A stretch of 64,000 nt of DNA from Streptomyces sp. NBC_00820 (GTDB lineage: Bacteria > Actinomycetota > Actinomycetes > Streptomycetales > Streptomycetaceae). The notes below the pieces were generated by a model. That model was not told where the DNA came from. It saw nothing but the letters and a program-made list of their open reading frames with translations, and ran no database searches. Within the stretch, counting starts at the first letter, position 1. Each line of letters begins with the position of its first letter. Positions 32,959 to 41,390 of the stretch are shown here, piece by piece. The position numbers and the translations under genes were made by a program. The stretch is from NCBI RefSeq assembly GCF_036347055.1, contig NZ_CP108882.1, positions 6,622,001 through 6,686,000 of the forward strand, written 5' to 3'.

Positions 32959-35415
32959 GTGGGCGGGACGACTCTGGTGCAGCACGATCCGGTCGCGGAA
33001 CCGGACCCGGCACCGGGTCCGGAGCCGGTCCCGGCGAAGACCTCGACGGGCCCACCAGTCCCTGGAGACACCGGACTTGGCCCGCGCCGGGTGCGCCTGG
33101 TCTTCCTCGGGCTCATGCTCGCGCTGCTCCTCGCCGCGCTCGACCAGATGATCGTCGCCACCGCGCTGCCGAAGATCGTCGGCGAACTGCACGGCCTGGA
33201 CAGGATGTCCTGGGCGATCACCGCCTACCTGCTCACCTCCACCATCGGCCTGCCCCTTTACGGCAAGGTGGGCGACCTCTTCGGACGCAAGGGCGTCTTC
33301 CAGTTCGCGATCCTGGTCTTCGTCGTCGGCTCCGCGCTCGCCGGCCGGGCCCAGAGCATGGACCAGATGATCGCCTTCCGCGCCGTCCAGGGCGTCGGCG
33401 CGGGCGGCCTCATGATCGGCGTCCAGGCGATCATCGCCGACATCGTGCCGCCCCGGGAGCGCGGCCGCTACATGGGCCTGATCGGCGCCGCCTTCGGACT
33501 CGCCTCCGTCGCCGGCCCCCTGCTCGGCGGCTACTTCACCGACCACCTCTCCTGGCGCTGGTGCTTCTACATCAACGTCCCCTTCGGGCTGATCACCCTC
33601 GCCGTCGTCAGCGTGGTCCTGAAACTGCCCAGGCCGCGGGTGCGCGCCCGCCTCGACATCCTCGGCGCGCTGCTGCTCGCCGCGGCCTCGACCTGCCTGG
33701 TGCTGCTGACCAGTTGGGGCGGGACCGAGTACGCCTGGGGCTCCCGGCAGATCCTCGGACTCGGCGCCGGCGCCCTGGCCGCCGCCGTCCTCTTCGTCGT
33801 CGCCGAGCACTTCGCCTCCGAACCCCTCATCCCGCTGAGGCTGTTCAGGGACTCCGTCTTCAACGTCTCCGCCCTGGTGGGCCTGGTGATCGGCGTCGCC
33901 CTGTTCGGCGCCGCCAGCTATCTGCCCACCTTCCTGCAGATGGTCGACGGCGCCAGCGCCACCGGGTCCGGGCTGCTGATGCTGCCGATGATGGCCGGCA
34001 TCGTCGGCGCCTCCGTCATCGGCGGACAGCTCATCAGCCACACCGGCCGCTACAAGGTCTTCCCCCTGGCCGGCGGCGCCCTCTCCGCCCTCGGCATGTG
34101 GCTGCTGTCCCGGCTCGACGCCGACACCTCCCGCCTGAACTACAGCATCTGGATGGCCGTCCTCGGCGCCGGCATCGGCCTGGTCATGCCCGTTCTGGTG
34201 CTGGCCGTGCAGAACTCCGTGCGCCCCGCCGACCTCGGCACCGCCACCAGCGCCAACAACTACTTCCGGCAGATCGGCGGCAGCGTCGGCGCCGCCGTCT
34301 TCGGCACCCTCTTCGCCGGCCGGCTCGCCGACGCCCTGCGCGAGGAACTGCCCCCGCGCGCGGGAGCCCGGCTGCCGGACGCCGAATCGATCACCCCGCA
34401 GCTCGTCCACGCGCTGCCCCCGGCCCTGCGCGACGCCTACATCCGCGCCTACGCCGACGCGATGCCCCGGATCTTCCTCTACCTCGTCCCGGTGCTCGTC
34501 CTCGGCCTGCTCATCGCCTTCTTCCTCAAGGAGAAACCGCTGGTGTCCCACCACGCCACCGAGACGGAGCCCGCCACCGTGAACACTTCCATCCCGCAGG
34601 CCCGCCTCCAGTCCCCGGGCGGGGGGACACCCACCTCGCCCCGCTCGCCCCACACCGCCGGAATCCCCGTCTGCGGCACCGTCCAGCACCCCGACGGAAC
34701 CGTGGTGCCCCGCGCGGCGCTCACCCTCATCGACGTCGCCGGACAGCAGATCGGCAGGGGCGCGAGCGGCGAGGACGGCCGCTACGCCCTCGCCACACCC
34801 GGCTCCGGGTCGTACGTCCTGATCGCGGCCGCGGGCGGCCACCAGCCGCAGGCCGTCTCCGTCACCGTCGGCGAGCGGCCCGTCGAACTCGACGTCGTCC
34901 TCGGCGGCGCGGGACGCCTCGCCGGCAGCGTGCTCACCGCCGACGGCACCCCCGTGCGGGAGGCCACCGTCACCCTCACCAACGTGCACGGCGAGGTGGT
35001 CGCCACCACCCGCAGCGGCCGCGAGGGCGGTTACGTCATCACCGAACTCGTCGCCGGCGAGTACACCCTCGCCGGCAGCGCCCCCGCCTTCCGCCCCGCG
35101 GCCCTCCCGGTCAGCGTCCAGGCCGCCCGGGAGACCCGTCAGGACGTCGAACTCGCGGGCGGCGCGGTCCTGAAGGGCACCGTCCGGGCAGGCGGCGGCC
35201 GCCCCGTCGAGGACGCGCGGGTGACCCTCCTCGACGCCGCCGGGAACGTCGTCGACACCCTCACCACCGGATCCGACGGAACGTTCCGGTTCGTGGATCT
35301 CTCCTCCGGCGAGTACACCGTCATCGCCGCGGGTTACCCGCCGGTCGCCACCGTGCTCCAGGTGGCGGGCGGCGGCCGCACCGAGCGTGACCTGCAGCTG
35401 GGCCACGAGGACTGA
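32959..35415 (+). CDS. MFS (DHA2/EmrB-type) exporter with three C-terminal carboxypeptidase-regulatory-like domains
   Basis: An 818-residue protein. Residues about 46-530 form a 14-helix drug:H+ antiporter with motif [12 protein letters not shown] (about 104-114) and [13 protein letters not shown] in helix 1. From about 567 three beta-sandwich repeats follow (about 567-650, 651-735, 736-818), each with GTV/GSV-x-G-x-PV-x-A-x-VTL and DGxYxxxxLxxGxYTL patterns, as in CnaB/carboxypeptidase-regulatory-like domains. These are usually extracellular and bind partners or polymers. GTG 32959 has GGGGAG 8 nt upstream. Substrate unknown. Confidence 0.92.
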   Translation: MGGTTLVQHDPVAEPDPAPGPEPVPAKTSTGPPVPGDTGLGPRRVRLVFLGLMLALLLAALDQMIVATALPKIVGELHGLDRMSWAITAYLLTSTIGLPLYGKVGDLFGRKGVFQFAILVFVVGSALAGRAQSMDQMIAFRAVQGVGAGGLMIGVQAIIADIVPPRERGRYMGLIGAAFGLASVAGPLLGGYFTDHLSWRWCFYINVPFGLITLAVVSVVLKLPRPRVRARLDILGALLLAAASTCLVLLTSWGGTEYAWGSRQILGLGAGALAAAVLFVVAEHFASEPLIPLRLFRDSVFNVSALVGLVIGVALFGAASYLPTFLQMVDGASATGSGLLMLPMMAGIVGASVIGGQLISHTGRYKVFPLAGGALSALGMWLLSRLDADTSRLNYSIWMAVLGAGIGLVMPVLVLAVQNSVRPADLGTATSANNYFRQIGGSVGAAVFGTLFAGRLADALREELPPRAGARLPDAESITPQLVHALPPALRDAYIRAYADAMPRIFLYLVPVLVLGLLIAFFLKEKPLVSHHATETEPATVNTSIPQARLQSPGGGTPTSPRSPHTAGIPVCGTVQHPDGTVVPRAALTLIDVAGQQIGRGASGEDGRYALATPGSGSYVLIAAAGGHQPQAVSVTVGERPVELDVVLGGAGRLAGSVLTADGTPVREATVTLTNVHGEVVATTRSGREGGYVITELVAGEYTLAGSAPAFRPAALPVSVQAARETRQDVELAGGAVLKGTVRAGGGRPVEDARVTLLDAAGNVVDTLTTGSDGTFRFVDLSSGEYTVIAAGYPPVATVLQVAGGGRTERDLQLGHED

Positions 35416-35556
35416 CGGGTCGTCGGCCGGGGGCCGGCGCGATCGGGTGCGGTCAATTCCAGGATTGCCACACATCGCGACCGGCCGCCGCCGTACGGTA
35501 GTGGCCGGCGACACAGATCGTTTGCGAACAGCCGTGGGGGAGAGAGGGCCTGGGCC

Positions 35557-38115
35557 ATGGACCGTGGCAGCGAGCGGGACACACCTCCCGGCCGCGGCGC
35601 CGGTGAGGCCGCGGCGGGCCGGATTCCCCTGGCCGTGGTCGTCGTCGACCGCGACGGCCTGGTCTCCCACTGGAGCAGCGGCGCCCGCCGGCTCTTCGGC
35701 GCCGACCGCGAGGACGCCGTCGGGCAGCCCGCCGTGGACCTGCTGCCCGTCTCCGGCCCGCTCACCGACGACCCTGACAGCGATGCCCTGCGCGACCCGT
35801 ACGGCCCCTACGGGGCGTACGGCGAACTCGGGCCCGAGCTGGTGGCCTCCCTCGGCGGCCGTACCGCCTACCCGACCGCGGGCCGCGCCCGCGTGGCCCC
35901 GCACGCCGCGACCCCGTACGACGGGACCGCGGCGGAGGCACCCGGGCGCGAGGCTCCGGCGCGTCCGGGCGGCGCTCCCGCGCACCCGGGCGGGCGAGCG
36001 GGCGCCGGGGCGTCCGGCGGCGAGCGGGTCGACGTCCTGTGGTGGGCCTATCCGCTGGTCGGCCCGGGGCCGTCCCGGCTGCTGGTGCTCGCCGCCGACG
36101 CCACCCGGCTGCGCGACGAGCGCGGCCACGACGACGAGACCGCCGAACGCATCTCGCCCGGGTTCGCCCGCCACACCGAACTGCCCGCCTCCGAGCAGCT
36201 GGAGCGGCGGCTGCCCGAGATCCTGCCCAACATGGGCCCGGACCTCAGCGGCCGCATCGTCTCCCAGATCCTCGAACTCGGCTATCCCGTGCTGGAGTTC
36301 AGCCAGTTCGACCGGGTTCCCGTCACCCCGTACTGGGGCGTGCCCCGGCGCGCCGGACGCGTCCGCGCCGAAGTCGTCGTACCGCAGCAGCGCTCCGCCC
36401 CCGTCGTCCCCGCCGGCGCCGAACTGGACTTGGAGTACGCGGCCGTCCGCGAGCGGCTGGAGTTCCTCAACGAGGTCAGCTCCGGCATCGGCACCTCCCT
36501 CGACCTCGGTGAGACCATCCGTGAGGTCACCAGCGCCGCGGTGCCCCGCTTCGCCGACTTCGCCGGTACCCATCTGCGTGCCGCGGTCCTGGCCGGAGAG
36601 GGCTTCCCGGACGGACCGCCCGACGCCACCACCGTCATGCACCGCGTCTGGGTCGAGCACAACGACGAACCCGGCCGCTGGGACGACACCACCCCCGTCG
36701 GCGAGAGCTTCGCCTTCCCCGAACACACCCCGTTCTACCGGTGCATGGTCACCGGCGAACCGGTCCTCATCCCGCGCGTCACCGAGGAGCTGTCCAACCG
36801 CATCTCCGGCGAGTTCGAGAAGCGCGACCTCAGACCCCTCATCGGCGACCGCTCCCTGCTGATCGTCCCGCTCAAGGCGCGCAACGTCGTCCTCGGCTTC
36901 ATGGTGCTGATGCGCCGCCCGGACCGCCCCGCCTTCGACGACATGGACCGCACCACCGGCGCCGAACTCGCCGCCCGCGCCGGTCTCGTCCTCGACAACG
37001 CCCGCATGTACACGTACCAGGAGAACGTCGCCGACACCCTCCAGGACAGCATGCTGCCGCAGGTCGCCCCGCGCATGGCGGGCTGCGACGTGGCCACCCG
37101 CTACCTGCCCGGCACCCGGCTCGGGCGGATCGGCGGCGACTGGTTCGACACCATCAAACTGCCCGGCTCCCGTACCGCTCTCGTCGTCGGTGACGTCATG
37201 GGCCACGGCCTCAACTCGGCGGCCATGATGGGCCAGTTGCGGACCGCCGTGCAGACCATGGCCACCATGGAGACCCCGCCCGCCCAACTGCTGCGCAACC
37301 TCGACGACCTGGCCCGCCGGCTCGGCGAGAACTACCTCGCCACCTGCCTGTACGCCGTCTACGACCCGATCCGCGGCGAAGTGCACCTCGCCAACGCGGG
37401 ACACATTCCGCCCGTGCTGGTGCGCGCCGAGGACGGCAGCAGTGAGCTGCTCGACCTGCCCACGGGGGCGCCCATCGGCGTGGGCGGCGTCCCCTTCGAG
37501 GCCACCTCCGTCCGCGTCGCGCCAGGCGACCGGCTGGTGCTGTGCACCGACGGTCTGGTCGAGGTGCGCGGCACCGACATCGGCGAGGGGCTCGCCGCGC
37601 TCTGCGAGTCCGCCGCGCATCCCGCCGCCTCGATGGACGCCGCCTGCGACACCATCATCCGCGCCCTCAACACCCACGGCGGCCGCAAGGACGACGTCGC
37701 CCTGCTCATGGCCCGCCTCAACGGCATCCCCGACGACCACGTCGCCGAGTGGCACTTCGACGCCGACCCGCGCGAAGTGGGCCACGCCCGCGACCTGGTG
37801 GGCGACCTGCTGTCCGCGTGGGACCTGCCCCGGCAGACCGTCGATACCGCGCGGCTGCTGGTCAGCGAGGTCGTCACCAACGCCGTCCGGCACGGCGGAG
37901 GCGGACGCGTGGGACTGCGTCTGGTCCGCACCGACGCGCTGCTGTTCGAGGTCACCGACGGCGAACCCGCCCTGCCCGCCATGGTGAGTGCCGACGCCCG
38001 CGACGAGTCGGGGCGCGGCATGCGCGTCGTCAGCCGACTGGCCCGCGAGTGGGGCGCCAACGCCACCGGGCACCGCAAGACGGTCTGGTTCGAACAGGCC
38101 ATCGCCGGGCGGTGA
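35557..38115 (+). CDS. PAS-GAF-SpoIIE phosphatase-HATPase sensor protein
   Basis: An 852-residue signalling protein. A PAS-like domain is at about 22-70 and a less conserved Pro/Arg/Gly-rich stretch follows. A GAF domain is at about 290-485. The PP2C-type SpoIIE phosphatase (about 490-725) has GGDWFDTIKLPG, VGDVMGHGLNSAAMMGQLR and LCTDGLVEVRG with metal aspartates. The C-terminal anti-sigma-type kinase (about 735-852) has the N-box SEVVTNAVRHGGG and DESGRGMRVVSRLA. Having both phosphatase and kinase domains suggests one protein that sets phosphorylation of an anti-anti-sigma factor. No sigma, RsbV or RsbW partner is adjacent. ATG with GAGGG upstream. Confidence 0.93.
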   Translation: MDRGSERDTPPGRGAGEAAAGRIPLAVVVVDRDGLVSHWSSGARRLFGADREDAVGQPAVDLLPVSGPLTDDPDSDALRDPYGPYGAYGELGPELVASLGGRTAYPTAGRARVAPHAATPYDGTAAEAPGREAPARPGGAPAHPGGRAGAGASGGERVDVLWWAYPLVGPGPSRLLVLAADATRLRDERGHDDETAERISPGFARHTELPASEQLERRLPEILPNMGPDLSGRIVSQILELGYPVLEFSQFDRVPVTPYWGVPRRAGRVRAEVVVPQQRSAPVVPAGAELDLEYAAVRERLEFLNEVSSGIGTSLDLGETIREVTSAAVPRFADFAGTHLRAAVLAGEGFPDGPPDATTVMHRVWVEHNDEPGRWDDTTPVGESFAFPEHTPFYRCMVTGEPVLIPRVTEELSNRISGEFEKRDLRPLIGDRSLLIVPLKARNVVLGFMVLMRRPDRPAFDDMDRTTGAELAARAGLVLDNARMYTYQENVADTLQDSMLPQVAPRMAGCDVATRYLPGTRLGRIGGDWFDTIKLPGSRTALVVGDVMGHGLNSAAMMGQLRTAVQTMATMETPPAQLLRNLDDLARRLGENYLATCLYAVYDPIRGEVHLANAGHIPPVLVRAEDGSSELLDLPTGAPIGVGGVPFEATSVRVAPGDRLVLCTDGLVEVRGTDIGEGLAALCESAAHPAASMDAACDTIIRALNTHGGRKDDVALLMARLNGIPDDHVAEWHFDADPREVGHARDLVGDLLSAWDLPRQTVDTARLLVSEVVTNAVRHGGGGRVGLRLVRTDALLFEVTDGEPALPAMVSADARDESGRGMRVVSRLAREWGANATGHRKTVWFEQAIAGR

Positions 38116-38122
38116 AGGCCGA

Positions 38123-38145
38123 ACGGGGGCCGCCGTGGCCCCCGT
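38123..38145 (+). terminator. Hairpin terminator
   Basis: Nine-bp perfect stem ACGGGGGCC / GGCCCCCGT, loop of 5 nt, 7 nt past the phosphatase-kinase stop. Confidence 0.75.
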
Positions 38146-38263
38146 CGAGGGTCTCCCGCGGTGACACTCCACCCCTCCATGCGGTGAAGGTGGTGCCCGC
38201 CTCTTGCCGAGGACGGGCCGGTCGCGATATCCCGATCACGCAACCGACCGTGGGGAGATCGCG

Positions 38264-38989
38264 ATGAACGTATCGGACAACTACCGTAATTCCTGGGAGA
38301 GTTACTGGAGCGAAACCTCCGACGTGCGAGGTGAGGCCATCTGGGACGCCGACCCCTCCCTGAGTGCGGAGCCGCACAGTGAACTGCTCCTGCCCCATGC
38401 CGACACCACCCGCACCATCGTCGACCTCGGCTGCGGCAACGGCACCCAGACCCGTTACCTCGCCACCCGCTTCGCCCGTGCCGTCGGCGTCGACCTCACC
38501 CACGCCGCCATCGAGCACGCCCGCCGCGCCGCGGACGACGACGGCGACGCCGTCGAGTTCCAGCAGCTCGACCTCACCGACACCGGCGCCGTACGCGCCC
38601 TGCACACCCGGCTCGGCGACAGCAACGTGTACATGCGTGCCGTCATCCACCAGAGCGAACCGGCGGCCCGCCCGCTCGTGGCCGCCGCCGTCGCCGCGAT
38701 CATCGGCAGCGAGGGGCGTGCCTTCGTCGTCGAGCTCACCTCCGGCTCCCGGGACGTCCTCAAGCGTGCCGCCGACGGCCCGGACGGCCCCGGACCCAAG
38801 CTGCGCCGGGTCTTCCACCACGGCCTCAAGCCCGCCGACGCCGCCGACGACGAGATCCCCCGCCTGCTCGCCGACGCCGGCCTGAAGATCCTCGCCACCG
38901 GCGAGACGGTACTGCCGCAGACCGAGGACCACGCGGACGGCACCCGTATCGACCTGCCCGCCCGCTGGTTCGTGCTCGCGGGCTCGTAG
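38264..38989 (+). CDS. SAM-dependent methyltransferase (class I)
   Basis: A 241-residue enzyme with the SAM-binding motif I VDLGCGNGTQT (53-63) and the acidic motif II VGVDLT at about 72. The opening WESYWSETSDVRGEAIWDADP resembles Streptomyces small-molecule methyltransferases of the ubiE/type-11 class. The substrate cannot be inferred; neighbours are a sigma-pathway sensor and peptidases. ATG 38264 has GGGGAG 6 nt upstream. Confidence 0.88.
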   Translation: MNVSDNYRNSWESYWSETSDVRGEAIWDADPSLSAEPHSELLLPHADTTRTIVDLGCGNGTQTRYLATRFARAVGVDLTHAAIEHARRAADDDGDAVEFQQLDLTDTGAVRALHTRLGDSNVYMRAVIHQSEPAARPLVAAAVAAIIGSEGRAFVVELTSGSRDVLKRAADGPDGPGPKLRRVFHHGLKPADAADDEIPRLLADAGLKILATGETVLPQTEDHADGTRIDLPARWFVLAGS

Positions 38990-38999
38990 GCGGCCTTGA

Positions 39000-39031
39000 C
39001 GCAGGCCCCGGTGCCGCCACCAGGGCCTGCG
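39000..39031 (+). terminator. Hairpin terminator
   Basis: Nine-bp stem CGCAGGCCC / GGGCCTGCG with an inner GGTG/CACC pairing, 10 nt after the methyltransferase stop. Confidence 0.7.
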
Positions 39032-39105
39032 CCGGGCCCCGGCTCCGGCTCCCGACTCCGGCGCCGGTGCGCGCCGGGGTCGTAGCCGCCGTGCCGCGCA
39101 ACGCG

Positions 39106-39121
39106 TAACCTGCGCGGCATG
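39106..39121 (+). promoter_or_regulatory. Possible leaderless promoter of the peptidase operon
   Basis: TAACCT at 39106-39111 is 7 nt before the ATG at 39119 and no ribosome site is present. Streptomyces leaderless genes typically have a TANNNT box at this distance. Confidence 0.45.
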
Positions 39122-39952
39122 AAGATCCTCATCAGTGCGGACATGGAGGGTGCCACCGGCGTCACCTGGCCGGCCGACGTGCTGCCGGGGACGCCGCAGT
39201 GGGAGCGCTGCCGGTCGATGTTCACCTCGGACGTGAACGCGGCCGCGCTGGGTTTCCTCGACGGCGGAGCCGACGAGGTCCTCGTCAACGAGGCCCACTG
39301 GAGCATGCGCAACCTGCTGCTCGAACAGCTCGACGAGCGAGTCGAGATGATCACCGGCCGGCACAAGACCCTGTCCATGGTCGAGGGCGTCCAGCACGGC
39401 GACGTGGACGGCATCGCCTTCGTCGGCTACCACGCCGGCGCCGGCATGGAGGGCGTCCTCGCCCACACCTACCTCGCCAACCAGATCACCGGGGTGTGGC
39501 TGAACGACGTCCGCGCGAGCGAGGGGCTGCTCAACGCCCACGTCGTCGCCGAGTACGGCGTACCCGTCGTGCTCGTCACCGGCGACGACGTGGCCTGCGA
39601 GGACGCCCTCGGCTACGCGCCCGAGGCGCCGAAGGTCGCGGTCAAGGACCATGTGTCGCGGTACGCGGCGGTGTGCCGCACCCCGGCCCGTACCGCCGCC
39701 GACATCCACGCCGCCGCCAAGCAGGGCGCGTCACTCGCGGTCCGCCGGCAGCCCGTGGAGGCAGGCCCGTTCACCATCGCCCTGGAGTTCGACGCCGAGC
39801 ACCTGGCGATGGCGGCCACCGTCGTCCCGGGCGTCAGCCGCATCGGGGAGCGGAAGGTGGCGTACACCAGCGACACCATGTACGAGGGGATCCGTACGTT
39901 CAAGGCGGTCACCACGATCGTCTCGGCCGCCGTGGAGGAGCAGTATGGCTGA
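39119..39952 (+). CDS. dppA: M55-family D-aminopeptidase (DppA-like)
   Basis: A 277-residue zinc peptidase of the B. subtilis DppA family, which cleaves D-Ala-type dipeptides and tripeptides. The metal ligands align: D8 and E10 (SADMEGATG), H60 (NEAHW), H105 (GYHAG) and E135 (RASEG). It forms ring-shaped decamers in the known structure. It is first of four peptidase genes. The next start overlaps its stop by 8 nt. Possibly leaderless. Confidence 0.93.
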   Translation: MKILISADMEGATGVTWPADVLPGTPQWERCRSMFTSDVNAAALGFLDGGADEVLVNEAHWSMRNLLLEQLDERVEMITGRHKTLSMVEGVQHGDVDGIAFVGYHAGAGMEGVLAHTYLANQITGVWLNDVRASEGLLNAHVVAEYGVPVVLVTGDDVACEDALGYAPEAPKVAVKDHVSRYAAVCRTPARTAADIHAAAKQGASLAVRRQPVEAGPFTIALEFDAEHLAMAATVVPGVSRIGERKVAYTSDTMYEGIRTFKAVTTIVSAAVEEQYG

Positions 39953-41249
39953 CCAGCAGGCCCTGGACGAGGTCGTCGAGTTCACCTCGGGCCTGATCAG
40001 GATCGACACCACCAACCGGGGCGGCGGCGACTGCCGCGAGCGGCCCGCCGCCGAGTACGCGGCGGAGCGGCTGGCCGGTGCGGGCCTGGAGCCCCTGCTG
40101 CTGGAGCGCACCCCGGGCCGCACCAACTTCGTCGCCCGCGTCCAGGGCACCGACCCGTCCGCCGACGCCCTGCTGGTCCACGGCCACCTCGACGTGGTGC
40201 CCGCGGAGGCCGCCGACTGGAGCGTGCACCCGTTCTCCGGGGAGATCCGCGACGGTGTCGTGTGGGGGCGCGGTGCCGTCGACATGAAGAACATGGACGC
40301 GATGATCCTCGCGGTCGTCCGCGGCTGGGCCCGGCAGGGCGTGCGGCCCCGCCGTGACATCGTCGTCGCCTTCACCGCCGACGAGGAGGCCAGCGCCGAG
40401 GACGGTTCCGGGTTCCTCGCCGACACCCACCCGGAACTCTTCGAGGGCTGCACCGAGGCCATCGGCGAGTCCGGTGCCTTCACCTTCCACGACGGCGCCG
40501 GGCGCGAGATCTACCCCATCGCGGCGGGCGAGCGGGGCACTTGCTGGATCAAGCTCACCGCGCGCGGCCGGGCCGGACACGGCTCCAAGGTCAACGAGGA
40601 GAACGCGGTCACCCGTCTCGCCGCCGCGATCACCCGCATCGGCGAGTACGAGTGGCCGCTGCGGATCACCCCGACCGTGCGGGCCGCCCTCACCGAACTC
40701 GCCGCCCTCTACGGCCTGGAGCCGGACTTCGGCGATGTCGACCTACTGCTGGAGAAGCTCGGCCCGGCCGCCAAGCTGGTCGAGGCGACCGTCCGCAACA
40801 GCGCCAACCCGACCATGCTGAACGCCGGTTACAAGGTCAACGTCATCCCCGGCGAGGCCGTGGCCTTCGTCGACGGCCGCTGTCTGCCCGGCGGCGAGGA
40901 CGAGTTCGTCACCACCCTCGACCGGCTCACCGGGCCGTACGTGGACTGGGAGTTCCACCACCGGGAGGTCGCCCTGCAGGCCCCGGTCGACGCGCCGCTC
41001 TTCACCGGAATGCGGGCCGCCGTCGAGGAGTTCGCGCCCGAGGGGCACGTGGTGCCGTACTGCATGTCCGGCGGCACCGACGCCAAGCAGTTTTCCCGGC
41101 TCGGCATCACCGGCTACGGCTTCGCACCGCTGAAGCTTCCCGAGGGCTTCGACTACCAGGCGCTCTTCCACGGCGTCGACGAACGCGTTCCCGTCGAGGC
41201 GCTGCACTTCGGTGTCCGTGTCCTCGACCGGTTCCTGCGGACGGCGTAG
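39945..41249 (+). CDS. M20-family metallopeptidase (dipeptidase/carboxypeptidase)
   Basis: A 434-residue co-catalytic zinc peptidase. Catalytic site HGHLDVVPA (H79, H81, D83), bridging region GRGAVDMKN, and the glutamates in TADEEASAEDG (D146-E148); GSKVNEENAV belongs to the dimerisation lid domain and SGGTDAKQFSRLG closes the active site. It should cleave dipeptides or acyl-amino acids. ATG 39945 has GGAGGAG 4 nt upstream inside dppA. The arrangement DppA-M20 suggests stepwise peptide hydrolysis. Confidence 0.93.
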   Translation: MADQQALDEVVEFTSGLIRIDTTNRGGGDCRERPAAEYAAERLAGAGLEPLLLERTPGRTNFVARVQGTDPSADALLVHGHLDVVPAEAADWSVHPFSGEIRDGVVWGRGAVDMKNMDAMILAVVRGWARQGVRPRRDIVVAFTADEEASAEDGSGFLADTHPELFEGCTEAIGESGAFTFHDGAGREIYPIAAGERGTCWIKLTARGRAGHGSKVNEENAVTRLAAAITRIGEYEWPLRITPTVRAALTELAALYGLEPDFGDVDLLLEKLGPAAKLVEATVRNSANPTMLNAGYKVNVIPGEAVAFVDGRCLPGGEDEFVTTLDRLTGPYVDWEFHHREVALQAPVDAPLFTGMRAAVEEFAPEGHVVPYCMSGGTDAKQFSRLGITGYGFAPLKLPEGFDYQALFHGVDERVPVEALHFGVRVLDRFLRTA

Positions 41250-41294
41250 GCGGCGGCGGACGGGATCCTGAGGGCGGAACTGAAAGGCGAGACG

Positions 41295-41390
41295 GTGCTG
41301 AAGGGGAGCGGGGACGACGTGCTGAAGGGGAGCGCGGACGGCGTGCTGAAGAGGAGCGCGGACGAGGTGTCCGAGGGGACGGGGGACGAG
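41295..41390 (+). repeat. 24-bp tandem repeat (x4), each unit beginning with GTG
   Basis: Units at 41295, 41319, 41343 and 41367, pattern GTGCTGAAGGGGAGCG plus GGACGAC-type tail. Each contains a GTG and a purine-rich ribosome-site-like stretch, all in frame with the S9 peptidase ATG at 41391. Confidence 0.85.

Noticed and set aside
32677..38172. A very long open frame (1831 codons) on the minus strand
   Set aside because: It is antisense to the MFS exporter and the SpoIIE-type gene, is highly biased in composition and has no domain. GC-rich third positions of the real genes keep it open.
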